Assembly (NCBI RefSeq): GCF_016862375.1
Contig: NZ_BOMV01000065.1
Location: 115,443-179,442 of the forward strand
Direction of reading: 5' to 3'
Origin: Paractinoplanes rishiriensis
GTDB taxonomy: Bacteria; Actinomycetota; Actinomycetes; Mycobacteriales; Micromonosporaceae
DNA length: 64,000 bases
Made by a program: the position numbers and the translations under genes. Shown here in pieces: positions 52,701 through 61,260 of this stretch (within the stretch, counting starts at the first letter, position 1; each line of letters opens with the position of its first letter). Below the pieces are notes generated by a model. That model made no database searches. It saw only the letters and a list, made by a program, of their open reading frames with translations, and was not told where the DNA came from.

Positions 52701-54028
52701 CGGAAGACGTTCACGGCGCGCGCGTTGGCCAGCAGGATCCGGCCCTCGGCGTCCACGCACACCATCGCCTCCGGCGAGGCGTCCAGCAGGGCCTTGAACT
52801 TGCGCTCGGCGATCCGCAACCGGGTGATGTCGGTGGTCACCCCGCAGATGCCGTACGGGGAACCGTCGTCCTCCCGCATCGCGAACACCGTGGTGACGAA
52901 CGTCCGGTGGCCCCGCTCGGCGGGTATCTCGACCTCGTAGACCAGCGGGCCGGCGGCGGCCAGCACCTCCTGGTCCCGGCGCGCGATCTCGGCGTACTTG
53001 TCCGGGGTGTGCACGTCGCGGTCCAGCCGGCCGGTGGCCGGGCCGTACAGGTCCTCGAACGCGGCGCTGGCCAGCTCGTAGCGCCCGTCCAGGCTCTTCA
53101 CGAAGAACGCGCTCGGGGTGTGCCGCAGGATGGTGTCCAGCTGGCCGTGCCGGCGCAGCTCGAGGCGGGCCGCGGCGTTGGCCGCCTCCAGCCGGGCGGC
53201 CCGGCTGCCGGTGATCACGCTGACCGCGGCCACCAGCGCCACGGTGACGGTGACGAACAGCGCCGCCTCGAGCTGGTAGCCGTAGAACCCGGCCTCCTCA
53301 CCGCGGGCCAGCAGCCAGCCGGCCACCGGCAGGGCGACCAGCGCGGCGGCCAGCACCCGGCGGGTCAGCATGGCGCTGGCCGTGAGGTCGGTGAGCACCC
53401 AGACCAGGCCGGTGCGGCGCGGGCCGGGCAGGGTGGCGGCGGCCGCGGCCAGCACGGCCAGCGCGGTGCCGAACGACAGGCCACGCTGGCCGGGCACCGT
53501 GGCCTGCATCGGGGCGTGGTAGACCAGGCCGTACAGGGCGAGCATGCCGATCGCGCCGGCCCCGGCCGCGCCGGCCTGCCCGGCGATCACCGCGAGCGAC
53601 CGCCGGCTGGCCAGCCGGGTCGCCTGCGCGGCGGCCAGCAGCAGGAAGGCGCCGACCGCGGTGGGCGCCAGCCGCACCGGATCCGACCCGGCCAGCGGCA
53701 GCAGCTCGGTCCCGCCGGCCGGCGCGGCCGGGCAGCGCCCGTCCGACAGGCTGATCAGCGCGGTCACTGCGGCGAGCACCGGCAGCACGGTCCCGGCCCG
53801 GCGGCCGGCCCCCACGCACATTCCGCCACCGCCGAGGAAGACCAGGCAGAGCGCGGTGCCGGTCGGGCCGCACAGCGGCGCCCCGGGTGCGACCGGATAG
53901 GCCGGGGCGACCAGGCCGTAGACCAGCACCAGCAGGCCGAGCGCGACGGCCAGGCCGCCGAGCAGCAGCGAAAGGACCGTCGCGAGCCGGGAGACCGGCC
54001 GCTCATCGACGGCCGGCGACGACGACAT
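49709..54028 (-). CDS. Membrane hybrid histidine kinase with four PAS domains, two receiver domains and HPt
   Basis: A 1439-residue sensor kinase. Residues 1-265 form about eight membrane segments. Four PAS domains follow (about 285-780: TPSAFFVKSLDGRYEL, DASPEAMVCVDAEGRILLAN, SSDAIVSKTLDGTILTWNPGAERLYGY, ASDPFISMDYNGLITEWNRQAEQVFGW). HisKA has SMSHEIRTPMNG with His near 801; HATPase_c has NLAGNAVKFT, DTGIGIG and GGTGLGLAIS. Receiver 1 (about 1035-1150) looks degenerate. Receiver 2 has VEDNDIN and FMDCLMPEMDG with Asp near 1219. HPt has HQLKGVAANLG with His near 1359. It probably runs an internal phosphorelay. No output regulator is adjacent, and the ligand is unknown. Confidence 0.92.
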   Translation of the reverse strand: MSSSPAVDERPVSRLATVLSLLLGGLAVALGLLVLVYGLVAPAYPVAPGAPLCGPTGTALCLVFLGGGGMCVGAGRRAGTVLPVLAAVTALISLSDGRCPAAPAGGTELLPLAGSDPVRLAPTAVGAFLLLAAAQATRLASRRSLAVIAGQAGAAGAGAIGMLALYGLVYHAPMQATVPGQRGLSFGTALAVLAAAAATLPGPRRTGLVWVLTDLTASAMLTRRVLAAALVALPVAGWLLARGEEAGFYGYQLEAALFVTVTVALVAAVSVITGSRAARLEAANAAARLELRRHGQLDTILRHTPSAFFVKSLDGRYELASAAFEDLYGPATGRLDRDVHTPDKYAEIARRDQEVLAAAGPLVYEVEIPAERGHRTFVTTVFAMREDDGSPYGICGVTTDITRLRIAERKFKALLDASPEAMVCVDAEGRILLANARAVNVFRYSREDLVGMPVENLIPEPQRHQHTRHRREYLAAPSPRAMGEGMRLTALRGDGTECPVEISLATVDGEGGTVVFATVQDVTERLAQAQSDAQLAGIVAASSDAIVSKTLDGTILTWNPGAERLYGYTAAEMVGNDVTVILPADRPDEERGLLARVNSGELIKHHETRRVRKDGTTIYVSLSMAPVRDPGGVIVGASTISHDITAEVEAERRLRFEREQFQMIMAAASDPFISMDYNGLITEWNRQAEQVFGWRRGQVLGRHVVDTILPRRYGAALDRMLEGSWDWLLDRPTEMAAVRADGTELPIELTMWRIRSDGPSSFHAFARDITARRQTEQALAQARDQAVDTARLKSQFLASMSHEIRTPMNGVIGLSGLLLGTELGETQRRYAQGINSAGVALLSVINDVLDFSKLEAGKMVLERADFEIWRLLDEVIGLVADATGSKDLTVTARCDPALAGTVSGDAGKLRQVLLNLAGNAVKFTPSGHVTVTASPAAGRDFAPGTVPVRFEVSDTGIGIGDEQQASLFEPFTQADAGTTRRFGGTGLGLAISRELVGVLGGEIGLVSEAGRGSTFWFTVPLQPPVEDAGTAPRRALDGLRVLLVAGAEGIALSDQLAAWAIDTTVAADPAEAARALTEAATAGRPYDVAVLDGPVDLPAGAGLTGGGPAGAGLKTVLVGTEPAAGGPHHAVLSRPVRQSQLYDALVNVFAGPGDERTLGTGASPAPAGRGHVLLVEDNDINQTVALGMLANLGYTADVAGNGREAVEMAGRRDYRAIFMDCLMPEMDGYQATAAIRAAEPADRHVPIIAMTAGALPEDRQRCLSAGMDDHIAKPLMPADLAAALDAWTQEHPAGPDPAAGVREQIEQRLDLLRGAGAALGPGALAGLLRRLSAHAPGHVEAIVQAVAVDDPVRLREQAHQLKGVAANLGAGDLAAVCERLEAAGADNDLDAAVEPLAGLRPRTREMLDAVDEILAGLDWDQSDRDQAAVTGTRTTASKR

Positions 54029-54150
54029 TCCGCGTTCCTCCCTGTGCCCCTAAGCGCTATATCCGGAATACCACCATCAGGGTGCTTTTCGGGCGGTTAT
54101 TTTCGGAGTGGTGGCACCGCGGAGCGGGGCTCGGCCGAAGGAGGTATCGC

Positions 54151-56172
54151 GTGGCGACGGTGCTGGTCGTGGACGACGTGGCCGCCAACCGGGAGCTGAT
54201 GGCCATGCTGCTCGGCTACCGCGGCCACGAGGTCATCGAGGCCTGCGACGGCGCCGACGCTCTCGCGCTGGCCCAGAGCCGGCACCCCGACGTGGTGGTC
54301 TCCGACGTGCTGATGCCCGGCATCGACGGCCTGGAACTGGTGCACCGGTTGCGCTCGGCCCCCGACCGGCAGGCCGCGCACGCCCCGGTGATCTTCTACA
54401 CCGCGAACTACCTGGAGCCGGAGACCCGGCCGATCGCCGAGGCGTGCGGCGTGTCCCAGGTGGTGCTGCGCAGCGCCGACCCGCGCGAACTGCTGGACGC
54501 CGTCGAGGTCGCGCTGCGTAACGGACCGGTCGAGATCAAGCCGGGGCCGGCCGAGGAGTTCGCGGCCGTGCACGCCCGGGCGGTCAACGCGAAGCTGGTC
54601 GAGAAGGTGCGCGCGCTGCGGCACACCGAGCGGCGCTTCGAGGCCATGGCGGCGTCCTCGCCGGTGGGCATCGCGCTGCTCGACGCCGACGGCTACGCCA
54701 CGTACGTGAACCCCCGGCTCACCGAGATCACCGGGCGCGCCGCGGATCAGCTGCTGGAGCACGGCTGGCTGGACTGCCTCGAGCCGAACGCGCACCTGGA
54801 GGCCCTCGAGGCGGTGCGCACCGGCCCGGCCGACGCCGTCGAGCACCGCTACCGCAACCGGATCACCCGCCCCGACGGCGACGAACGCTGGCTGCGCGTG
54901 CACCTGCGGCCGCTGCGCGACCCGGAGGCCGACCTGGCCGGCGCCGTGGTGATGATCGACGACATCACCGACCTGGTGGCGGCCGAGGAGCGGGCCGGCC
55001 GCGAGACGCGCCAGCGGCAGGAGGAGGCCCGGCAACGCGACGCCGAGCGGCTGGACAGCCTGCGCCGGATGGCCGGCGGCATGGCCCACGACTTCAACAA
55101 CCTGCTCGGCGCCATGCTCGGCTTCCTGCACCTGGCCATCGAGTCGATCACCGAGGAGATGGCCGGCGGGCGGCTGGCCGCCGGCACCGGCCGGGACCTG
55201 CTCGACGACCTGGGCCAGGTGGCCCGCGGCGGCGAGCGGGCCACCAAGCTCACCGAGCAGCTGCTGGCGTTCGGCCGCCGGGAGATCAGCCAGCCGGCCG
55301 TGGTCGAGGTCGACGCGTTCCTGGCCGAGGCGGCGCCGGCGCTGGCCGCGGCGGCCGGCCCGGGCGTCAAGCTCGACCTGCACCCGGGCGACGTCCCGCC
55401 GGTCACCATCGACCCGCGGCTGTTCGAGCGGCTGCTGCACATCCTGGTGCAGAACGCCCGGGACGCGATGCCGGCCGGCGGCACGGTCACCGTCACCACC
55501 GGCCGGTCCCCCGGCGGCGACGCGACCATCACGGTCGCCGACGACGGCCGGGGCATGCCGCCCGACGTGCTCCAGCGCGCCTTCGAGCCGTTCTTCTCGG
55601 CCAAGGCCGGCAGCCGCACCGCGGGCCTGGGCCTGGCCACCGCGCACGGCGTCGTGACCCAGGCCGGCGGCGAGATCACCCTGACCTCCGAGCCGGGCCG
55701 GGGCACCACCGCGCTGATCCGGCTGCCCGCCGCCGGCGCCGCCCCGCTGGCGCCGGCCGCCCCGGAGCCGCCCGCGGACGTGCCCGAGCCCGCGGGCGAC
55801 GTCACCGTGCTGCTGGTCGACGACGAGGCCGACCTGCGCGACGTCACCGCCCGGTTCATCGCCAAGGCGGGCTACCGGGTGCTGACCGCCGGGTCCGGCG
55901 CCGAGGCGCTGCAACTGGCCGAGGCCCACCCCGGCCCGATCCACTGCCTGGTCACCGACGTGGTGATGCCCGGCATGGACGGCCGGCAACTGGCCCACCG
56001 GTTCCTGGCCGACCGCCCCGGCACCCCGGTGCTGTTCATCTCCGGGTATGCCGAGGCGCTCATCGACGACGACGGCCGCTCGCTGGAGCCGGGCCGCACC
56101 ATCCTGCCCAAGCCGTTCAGCAGCGCCGAACTGACCAACGCCCTGAAGACGACGCTGGCCACGGCGGCCTGA
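54151..56172 (+). CDS. Cytosolic hybrid histidine kinase REC-PAS-HisKA-HATPase-REC
   Basis: A 673-residue protein from GTG 54151, preceded by a strong AAGGAGGT. Receiver 1 spans residues 1-125 (VLVVDDVAANREL, VVVSDVLMPGIDG with Asp near 51, VIFYTANY). One PAS domain spans about 165-290 (SSPVGIALLDADGYATYVNPRLTEITGRA). HisKA has GGMAHDFNNLLGAMLG with His near 313. HATPase_c has LVQNARDAMPAG and DDGRGMPPDVLQRAFEPFFSAK. Receiver 2 has VLLVDDEADLRD, CLVTDVVMPGMDG (Asp near 603) and LPKPF. There is no membrane segment or DNA-binding output. It is divergent from the membrane hybrid kinase, so both may form one signalling network. Confidence 0.92.
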   Translation: MATVLVVDDVAANRELMAMLLGYRGHEVIEACDGADALALAQSRHPDVVVSDVLMPGIDGLELVHRLRSAPDRQAAHAPVIFYTANYLEPETRPIAEACGVSQVVLRSADPRELLDAVEVALRNGPVEIKPGPAEEFAAVHARAVNAKLVEKVRALRHTERRFEAMAASSPVGIALLDADGYATYVNPRLTEITGRAADQLLEHGWLDCLEPNAHLEALEAVRTGPADAVEHRYRNRITRPDGDERWLRVHLRPLRDPEADLAGAVVMIDDITDLVAAEERAGRETRQRQEEARQRDAERLDSLRRMAGGMAHDFNNLLGAMLGFLHLAIESITEEMAGGRLAAGTGRDLLDDLGQVARGGERATKLTEQLLAFGRREISQPAVVEVDAFLAEAAPALAAAAGPGVKLDLHPGDVPPVTIDPRLFERLLHILVQNARDAMPAGGTVTVTTGRSPGGDATITVADDGRGMPPDVLQRAFEPFFSAKAGSRTAGLGLATAHGVVTQAGGEITLTSEPGRGTTALIRLPAAGAAPLAPAAPEPPADVPEPAGDVTVLLVDDEADLRDVTARFIAKAGYRVLTAGSGAEALQLAEAHPGPIHCLVTDVVMPGMDGRQLAHRFLADRPGTPVLFISGYAEALIDDDGRSLEPGRTILPKPFSSAELTNALKTTLATAA

Positions 56173-56173
56173 C

Positions 56174-56959
56174 CTAAGCGGCTGCCGCGGCCTCCGTGCG
56201 TACCGCCGCACCGACCTCCGCGCGCAGCGCGGCGAAATGCGGCAGCCCCCGCAGCTCCGCCGCGGCCACCCCGGAACGCGGCAGGTCGACCGCCAGGTCC
56301 AGGGCGATCCGGCCGGGCCGCGGCGTCAGCACCACCACCCGGCTGCCCAGGAACACCGCCTCGTCCACGCTGTGCGTGACGAACACGCACGTCCGCCCGG
56401 TCGCCGCGGACACGTTGCGCAGGTCCTCCTGGAGGCGCTCGCGGGTGAGCGCGTCCAGCGCCGCGAACGGCTCGTCGAGCAGCAGCAGCGGATTGTCCAC
56501 GGCCAGCGCCCGGGCGATGGCGACCCGCTGCTGCTGGCCGCCGGAGATCTGCCAGGTGCGCCGCCCGCCCACGTCGTGCAGGCCGACCCGGCCGAGCAGT
56601 TCGTCCACCCGCCCGGCGGTGGCCGGTTCCCCCGCGTAGCGCAGCGCGAGCGCGACGTTGCCGCCGACCGTCTTCCACGGGAACAGCCGGGGCTGCTGGA
56701 AGACCAGGCCGGCCCCGCGCCCGGGCATCGGGGCGCGGCCGTCCGTGCGTACGGTGCCCCGGGTTGGTTCCTCGAAGCCGGCGATCAGCCGCAACAGCGT
56801 GCTCTTGCCGCAGCCGGACGCGCCGACCAGCACCAGGAACTCCCCCGGCGGCACGGTCAGGTCGACCGGACCGACCGCGGTGACGTCGCCGTAGCGGTGC
56901 TCGACGCCGTCCAGAGTGATGGCCCCGGGAATGACGGCGGCCTGCTCAGCCGAGGACAT
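56174..56959 (-). CDS. ssuB: ABC transporter ATPase, sulfonate/nitrate/taurine type
   Basis: A 261-residue ATPase of the SsuB/TauB/NrtD family. Walker A is GASGCGKSTLLRLIAGF, Q-loop LVFQQPRLFPWKTV, signature ISGGQQQRVAIARAL, Walker B LLLLDEPFAALD, and H-loop FVTHSVDEAVFLGSRV. It powers import through the upstream permease with the lipoprotein encoded next to it; its start overlaps that gene by 14 bp. Whether the substrate is an alkanesulfonate, taurine or another anion is not certain; ssuD at 47327-48460 makes sulfonate most likely. It converges on the hybrid kinase with a 1-bp gap. Confidence 0.88.
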   Translation of the reverse strand: MSSAEQAAVIPGAITLDGVEHRYGDVTAVGPVDLTVPPGEFLVLVGASGCGKSTLLRLIAGFEEPTRGTVRTDGRAPMPGRGAGLVFQQPRLFPWKTVGGNVALALRYAGEPATAGRVDELLGRVGLHDVGGRRTWQISGGQQQRVAIARALAVDNPLLLLDEPFAALDALTRERLQEDLRNVSAATGRTCVFVTHSVDEAVFLGSRVVVLTPRPGRIALDLAVDLPRSGVAAAELRGLPHFAALRAEVGAAVRTEAAAAA

Positions 56960-57968
56960 CCGGCAGGCCCTTGACGTAGATGGACTTCTGCACGTCGGCC
57001 AGCGCGGGCACGGCGTCGATCTTCTGCTGCGACTTGAGGAACTCGGCCGCGCTGACCAGGTTGTCGGCCAGCTTGCCGACCTGCGCCTCGGTGCCCAGCC
57101 ACTCGGGCGACGCCAGCTCGGCCGGCTTCAGGAACACGCCCTGACTGAGCTGCTCCTGGGCTTCCGCGGGGCTGAGGTTGAGCTCGACGCCGATCGCCTT
57201 GGCGGCGGCCGCCGGGTCGGACGCGATCAGGTCGAGCGCCTGTGCCTCGGCCTTGCGCCAGGCGTCCACCGCCTCCGGGTGCGCGGTGAGGAACGCCGTC
57301 GAGACCACGCCCAGGTCCAGCGTGGGCTTGCCGGCGGTGGCCAGCTGGCGGCTGCTGATCAGCACCTTGCCGGTCTTCTTTATCTCGGCGAGCGACGGCA
57401 GCCAGGTGTAGGCCGCGTCCAGGTCGCCGCGGGTCCAGGCGGCCTGGATGTCCTGCGGCTCCAGGTCCACGATGGTCAGCTCGGACTCCTCGACCCCGGC
57501 CTGGGCCAGCGCCGCGAGCAGGCTGTAGTGCGCGGTCGAGGCGAACGGCGTGGCCACCTTCTTGCCGCGCAGCCCGGCCACGCCGGTGACGCCCGAACCG
57601 TTGCGGGCCACCAGTGCCTCGTTGTCGCCGGCCACGTCAAGGACAAAGGCGACCTGGTACGGGATGTTCAGCGGCGCGGACAGGCCACGCGCGACCGGCG
57701 ACGACCCGATCGCCGCGATGTCCACGCTCCTGGCCACGAACGCGGTGTTGATGCTCGCGCCGGAGTCGAACTTGGTCCAGGTGATCTGGTAGTCGGGCAG
57801 CGCCTTCTCCAATAGGCCCTGGTTCTTGACGATCAGGTCGCCGCTCGGGAACGCCTGGTACGCGAGCCGGATGGTCTTCTTCTCGGGGCTCGCGCCGCCA
57901 CCGCTGGCGGCCCCGTTTCCACATGCGGCAGTGAGCAGCACCGCGAACACGGCCAATACCTTTTTCAT
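56946..57968 (-). CDS. ssuA: Sulfonate/taurine ABC substrate-binding lipoprotein
   Basis: A 340-residue lipoprotein: MKKVLAVFAVLLTAACGNG has a lipobox (LTAAC), followed by a Gly/Ser linker. The type II binding-protein fold of the SsuA/TauA/NrtA group is seen in KTIRLAYQAFPSGDLIVKNQGLLEKAL, FDSGASINTAFVARSVDIAAIGSSPVARGL, RGKKVATPFASTAHYSLLAALAQAG and LDAAYTWLPSLAEIKKTGKVLI. It delivers the substrate to the permease. It lies 12 bp after the permease gene on the same strand. Confidence 0.9.
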   Translation of the reverse strand: MKKVLAVFAVLLTAACGNGAASGGGASPEKKTIRLAYQAFPSGDLIVKNQGLLEKALPDYQITWTKFDSGASINTAFVARSVDIAAIGSSPVARGLSAPLNIPYQVAFVLDVAGDNEALVARNGSGVTGVAGLRGKKVATPFASTAHYSLLAALAQAGVEESELTIVDLEPQDIQAAWTRGDLDAAYTWLPSLAEIKKTGKVLISSRQLATAGKPTLDLGVVSTAFLTAHPEAVDAWRKAEAQALDLIASDPAAAAKAIGVELNLSPAEAQEQLSQGVFLKPAELASPEWLGTEAQVGKLADNLVSAAEFLKSQQKIDAVPALADVQKSIYVKGLPDVLG

Positions 57969-57980
57969 GACTTTCCCTAT

Positions 57981-58856
57981 CTAGGCGCGGCCCCGCCACG
58001 GGATCAGCCGGTCCTCGGTGATCCGCAGCAGGGCGTCGATGAGCAGGCCGGAGAGGCCGATGGCGAAGAGTCCGAGCACGACCACGTCGGTCTGCGAGTA
58101 GCGCTGCGCGTCGCGCACCATGCCGCCGATGCCGGGTACGCCGTTGATCGTCTCGGCGGCGACCACCGAGGAGTAGGCGACGCCGACCGCGAGCCGCACG
58201 CCGGTGAAGATCTCCGGCAGCGCGTTCGGCAGCACCACGTCGCGGACCACCTGCCAGCGGCCGGCGCCGAGCGCCCGGGCGGCCTCGACCAGCCCGGTCG
58301 GCGCGTTCTGCACGGCCGCCGCGGTGGCGACCGCGACCGGCGGCAGCGCGGCGATCGAGAGCAGCCACAGCTTCGGCGTCTCGTCGATGCCGAACCAGAT
58401 GATGAACAGGCTGAAGTAGGCCAGCGGCGGCAGCGCCCGGACGAACGTGACCACCGGCTCGGTGACCACCCGGATCCAGCCGACCGTGCCCATGATCAGG
58501 CCGAGTACCAGGCCGCCGGCCACGCCGATCGCCGAGCCGATCAGGATCCGGCGCAGGCTGATCCCGAGGTGCTCGATCAGCAGGTGCCCGCTGTAGCCGC
58601 GGATGCCGTCGTGCACCGTCGAGGTGACGATCAGCTGGTGCCAGACCGCCGCCGGCGACGGGATGAACGTCGGGTTCTGCGTGGTGCGCGCCGCGAGCTC
58701 CCACAGGCCATACAGGACGGCCAGCGCGAGCAGGCGCAGCGCCATGCGGCGGTGCCGGCCGGCGCGCGGGCCGAGCACCGGCCGGGTGGCGACCGAGCCG
58801 GCGCTGGCGCTCTCGGCCGCGGGCGCGGCCGGCGGGGTGGACAACGAGGTGGTCAA
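57981..58856 (-). CDS. ssuC: Sulfonate/taurine ABC transporter permease
   Basis: A 291-residue inner-membrane permease with six membrane segments after a cytosolic Ala/Pro-rich N-terminus. The EAA loop that contacts the ATPase reads LVEAARALGAGRWQVVRDVVLPNALPEIFTG. Other family segments: LWELAARTTQNPTFIPSPAAVWHQL and RALPPLAYFSLFIIWFGIDETPKLWLL. The start is a TTG (58854-58856). The gene heads a permease-binding protein-ATPase operon. A CCTATCTCACCCATCGG sequence (58886-58902) sits in its promoter region. Confidence 0.9.
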   Translation of the reverse strand: MTTSLSTPPAAPAAESASAGSVATRPVLGPRAGRHRRMALRLLALAVLYGLWELAARTTQNPTFIPSPAAVWHQLIVTSTVHDGIRGYSGHLLIEHLGISLRRILIGSAIGVAGGLVLGLIMGTVGWIRVVTEPVVTFVRALPPLAYFSLFIIWFGIDETPKLWLLSIAALPPVAVATAAAVQNAPTGLVEAARALGAGRWQVVRDVVLPNALPEIFTGVRLAVGVAYSSVVAAETINGVPGIGGMVRDAQRYSQTDVVVLGLFAIGLSGLLIDALLRITEDRLIPWRGRA

Positions 58857-58970
58857 GAGGCACTCCAGGTGGCAGGTGGCTATTTCCTATCTCACCCATC
58901 GGCTTTATGGCAAGTGGTCGTCCCGGCAAATGGGCGCGCGCCGGGCCCGCTCTCGGCTACCGTGCAGGGC

Positions 58971-60362
58971 ATGGACGAGCGGACCGCACAGTTCGTGGAG
59001 ACGTTCCGCGCGTTCCTCAACGAGGTCGTCGCCGAGCACCGCGGCGCGCCCCCCGATGACGAGAGCGCGCTGCTGCCGCCGGTCCGGGAACACCTCGGCG
59101 TCGACCCGCGCCGGGTCCCGGTGGTCAGCGAGGACGTGCCGGCCTACCGGTTCGTCGACCTGGACATCGCGCTCGGCGAGATCGAGCGCCGCGGCGACCG
59201 GCACGACCTGGTCGGCATCGGCGGCGGCGAGCAGCGCCGGCACCACTCGCTCAGCGAGATCCTGGAGAACGCCGGGCGCTTCGGCCAGTTCCCGCTCGGC
59301 CCGGTCGACTACACCAGCGTCGCGACCGGCCCCGACGACACCCGCGAGGTGGTCGCGTTCGGCCTGCGCCTGTTCCGGTTCGGCGGCGCGCCGGTGGCCG
59401 TGCTCCAGCGGGCCGCCGACCCGCGCTACGGCAGCGCCGCCGCCCGGATGGAGGTGCTGGCCGCCGCCCCCGGCACCGCGGCCGCGCTGATCGACGCCGT
59501 GCACGCGCAGATGCTGGCGAGCTCGGTGCTGCGCCGCCAGGTGCTGACCCTGGGCGGCTCCGACTTCGAACCCGGCGTCGGCGGCATCACGTTCCACCGC
59601 CGCCCCGCGCTCACCCCCGACGACATCATCCTGCCGGCCGGCGTGCTCGACCGGCTGCACCGGCACGTCGCCGGGGTGGCCCGGCACCGCGACCGGCTGC
59701 GCGCCGCGGGCCAGCACCTCAAGCGCGGCCTGCTGCTGTACGGCCCGCCCGGCACCGGCAAGACGCACACCGTCCGCTACCTGTTGGGCGCGCTGCCCGA
59801 GCTCACCGTGATCCTGCTGGCCGGCCCGTCCATCCAGTACGTGTCCGAGGCCGCCCGGATGGCCCGGGCGCTGCAGCCGGCGCTGGTGGTGCTCGAAGAC
59901 TGCGACCTGGTGGCCGAGGACCGCGGCCACCATCCCGGCGCGCAGCCGCTGCTGTTCGAGGTGCTCGAGGCGCTGGACGGCCTGGCCGACGACGCCGACG
60001 TGGCGTTCCTGCTGACCACCAACCGGGTGGACGTGCTCGAACCCGCTTTGGCGCAGCGCCCCGGCCGGGTCGACCTGGCCGTCGAGGTCCCGCTGCCCGA
60101 CCAGGCGGCCCGCCGCCTGCTGCTGGCCCGGTACGCCCGGGGCCTGCCGTTCAGCAGCGCCGCGCTGGACGACGCCGCGGCCCGCGCCGACGGCGTGACC
60201 GCGTCGTTCGTGAAGGAACTGGTGCGCCGCTGCGTGCTGATCGCCGCCGAGGACGACCGCGATCCGGCCGACGACGACCTGGCCCAGGCACTGCGCGAGA
60301 TGCTCGGCGAGGCCCAGAACGTGACCCGGTCGCTGCTCGGGTCGCTGCAGGTCACCAGTTGA
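58971..60362 (+). CDS. AAA-family ATPase
   Basis: A 463-residue protein with an unassigned N-terminal domain of about 240 residues (FVETFRAFLNEVVAEHRG, FRFGGAPVAVLQRAADPRYG) and one AAA domain. Walker A is GLLLYGPPGTGKTHTVRYL near residue 255, Walker B is ALVVLEDCDLVAEDRG (E-D order as in Bcs1-type AAA), sensor 1 is VAFLLTTNRVDVLEPAL, and the arginine finger region is AQRPGRVDLAVEVPLPD. It probably forms a ring and remodels proteins. ATG 58971 lies 7 bp after TACCGT (58958-58963), a leaderless arrangement. It is convergent with and overlaps the SGNH lipoprotein by 11 bp. Confidence 0.85.
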   Translation: MDERTAQFVETFRAFLNEVVAEHRGAPPDDESALLPPVREHLGVDPRRVPVVSEDVPAYRFVDLDIALGEIERRGDRHDLVGIGGGEQRRHHSLSEILENAGRFGQFPLGPVDYTSVATGPDDTREVVAFGLRLFRFGGAPVAVLQRAADPRYGSAAARMEVLAAAPGTAAALIDAVHAQMLASSVLRRQVLTLGGSDFEPGVGGITFHRRPALTPDDIILPAGVLDRLHRHVAGVARHRDRLRAAGQHLKRGLLLYGPPGTGKTHTVRYLLGALPELTVILLAGPSIQYVSEAARMARALQPALVVLEDCDLVAEDRGHHPGAQPLLFEVLEALDGLADDADVAFLLTTNRVDVLEPALAQRPGRVDLAVEVPLPDQAARRLLLARYARGLPFSSAALDDAAARADGVTASFVKELVRRCVLIAAEDDRDPADDDLAQALREMLGEAQNVTRSLLGSLQVTS

Positions 60363-61215
60363 AGCGGCGCGGGAACGTCACGTCCGCCAGGTCGGCCTGC
60401 CCCTCCAGGTTCGGGTGGAAGTAGTCGACCTGGTTGACCCGGTCCAGGCCGTACCGCACCTGGTGCACCTGCCCGCCGTCCCAGCGGCACTTCTTGCCGT
60501 ACCCGCGGCAGAGTTCCCGCAACTCGTCGTTGTAGGCGTCGATCCGGTCCCGCACGGCCCGGCGCCGGTCCTCGTCCGCGTCCGCCTCCGAGTTCGGGTT
60601 GGCCAGCATCGACGGGCAGATGTCCAGCCGGTCCCACACCCGGACCGCCTGGGTGGACTCCCGGCCCATCTCCCACAGCCGGTAGACGTCCGGGATGCTG
60701 GCCACCAGGATCCGCGACTTCGGCAGCCCCGCCTTGAGCCGGTCCAGCGCCCGGTCCACCTCGGCGCGGAACGTGGCCACCGAGGTCATCCCGGTCACCC
60801 GGTCGGCACAGGCGTCGTTGGCTCCGATCAGGACCGTCACGTACTGCGCCTTCATGTCCACGGCCCGCGCGGCCTGCCCCGCCAGCGCGTCCGCCTCGGC
60901 CCCCGGCCGCGCGAAGTTCCGCACGTTCCCCCTGATCTTCGAGTTTTTCGCCAGGATCCGCCGGTAGTGACTGTCCACCGCCTCGGCCGTCCCGGTGGAC
61001 CAGGAGTTACGACCACAGACCAGGTACGCGCCACAGCTGCCGAACCCGGCCGAAATGGAGTCACCGAGCGCCGCCATCGAGTTCGGATACCCCTTGGCGC
61101 TAGCCGTCGGCGCCGGATCACCACCGCCACCACCCCCCGCGCCCGCGCCCCCTTCACAGGCCAGCGCCAGCACCCCGAGGACGGCCAGAACTGCGACATG
61201 CCAGCGGCGCACCAT
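60352..61215 (-). CDS. SGNH/GDSL-hydrolase lipoprotein
   Basis: A 287-residue lipoprotein. The signal is HVAVLAVLGVLALACEGG with a lipobox LALAC, followed by a Gly-rich linker. Catalytic blocks of the SGNH fold: MAALGDSISAGFGSC (block I, nucleophile Ser), GNVRNFARPGAEA (block II region), YVTVLIGANDACAD (block III, Asn) and VDYFHPNLEGQADLA (block V, Asp-His). It may cleave esters of lipids or polysaccharides at the cell surface. ATG 61213-61215 is used; TTG and GTG codons lie on either side. Confidence 0.9.
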   Translation of the reverse strand: MVRRWHVAVLAVLGVLALACEGGAGAGGGGGGDPAPTASAKGYPNSMAALGDSISAGFGSCGAYLVCGRNSWSTGTAEAVDSHYRRILAKNSKIRGNVRNFARPGAEADALAGQAARAVDMKAQYVTVLIGANDACADRVTGMTSVATFRAEVDRALDRLKAGLPKSRILVASIPDVYRLWEMGRESTQAVRVWDRLDICPSMLANPNSEADADEDRRRAVRDRIDAYNDELRELCRGYGKKCRWDGGQVHQVRYGLDRVNQVDYFHPNLEGQADLADVTFPRRFNW

Positions 61216-61260
61216 CAACCCCCGTCGTGACGAACAGCGACAACTCCGGCACAGTATGTC

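Noticed and set aside
47387..54199. Very long open frame (over 2200 codons) on the plus strand opposite ssuD and the hybrid kinase
   Set aside because: It is a shadow of GC-rich coding on the other strand; the minus-strand frames show clear family motifs, and the plus frame is low-complexity Arg/Gln/His-rich sequence.
58971..60362. Defective AAA ATPase because Walker B reads E-D rather than D-E
   Set aside because: The E-D order occurs in the Bcs1-type AAA group, and the other ATPase motifs are intact.
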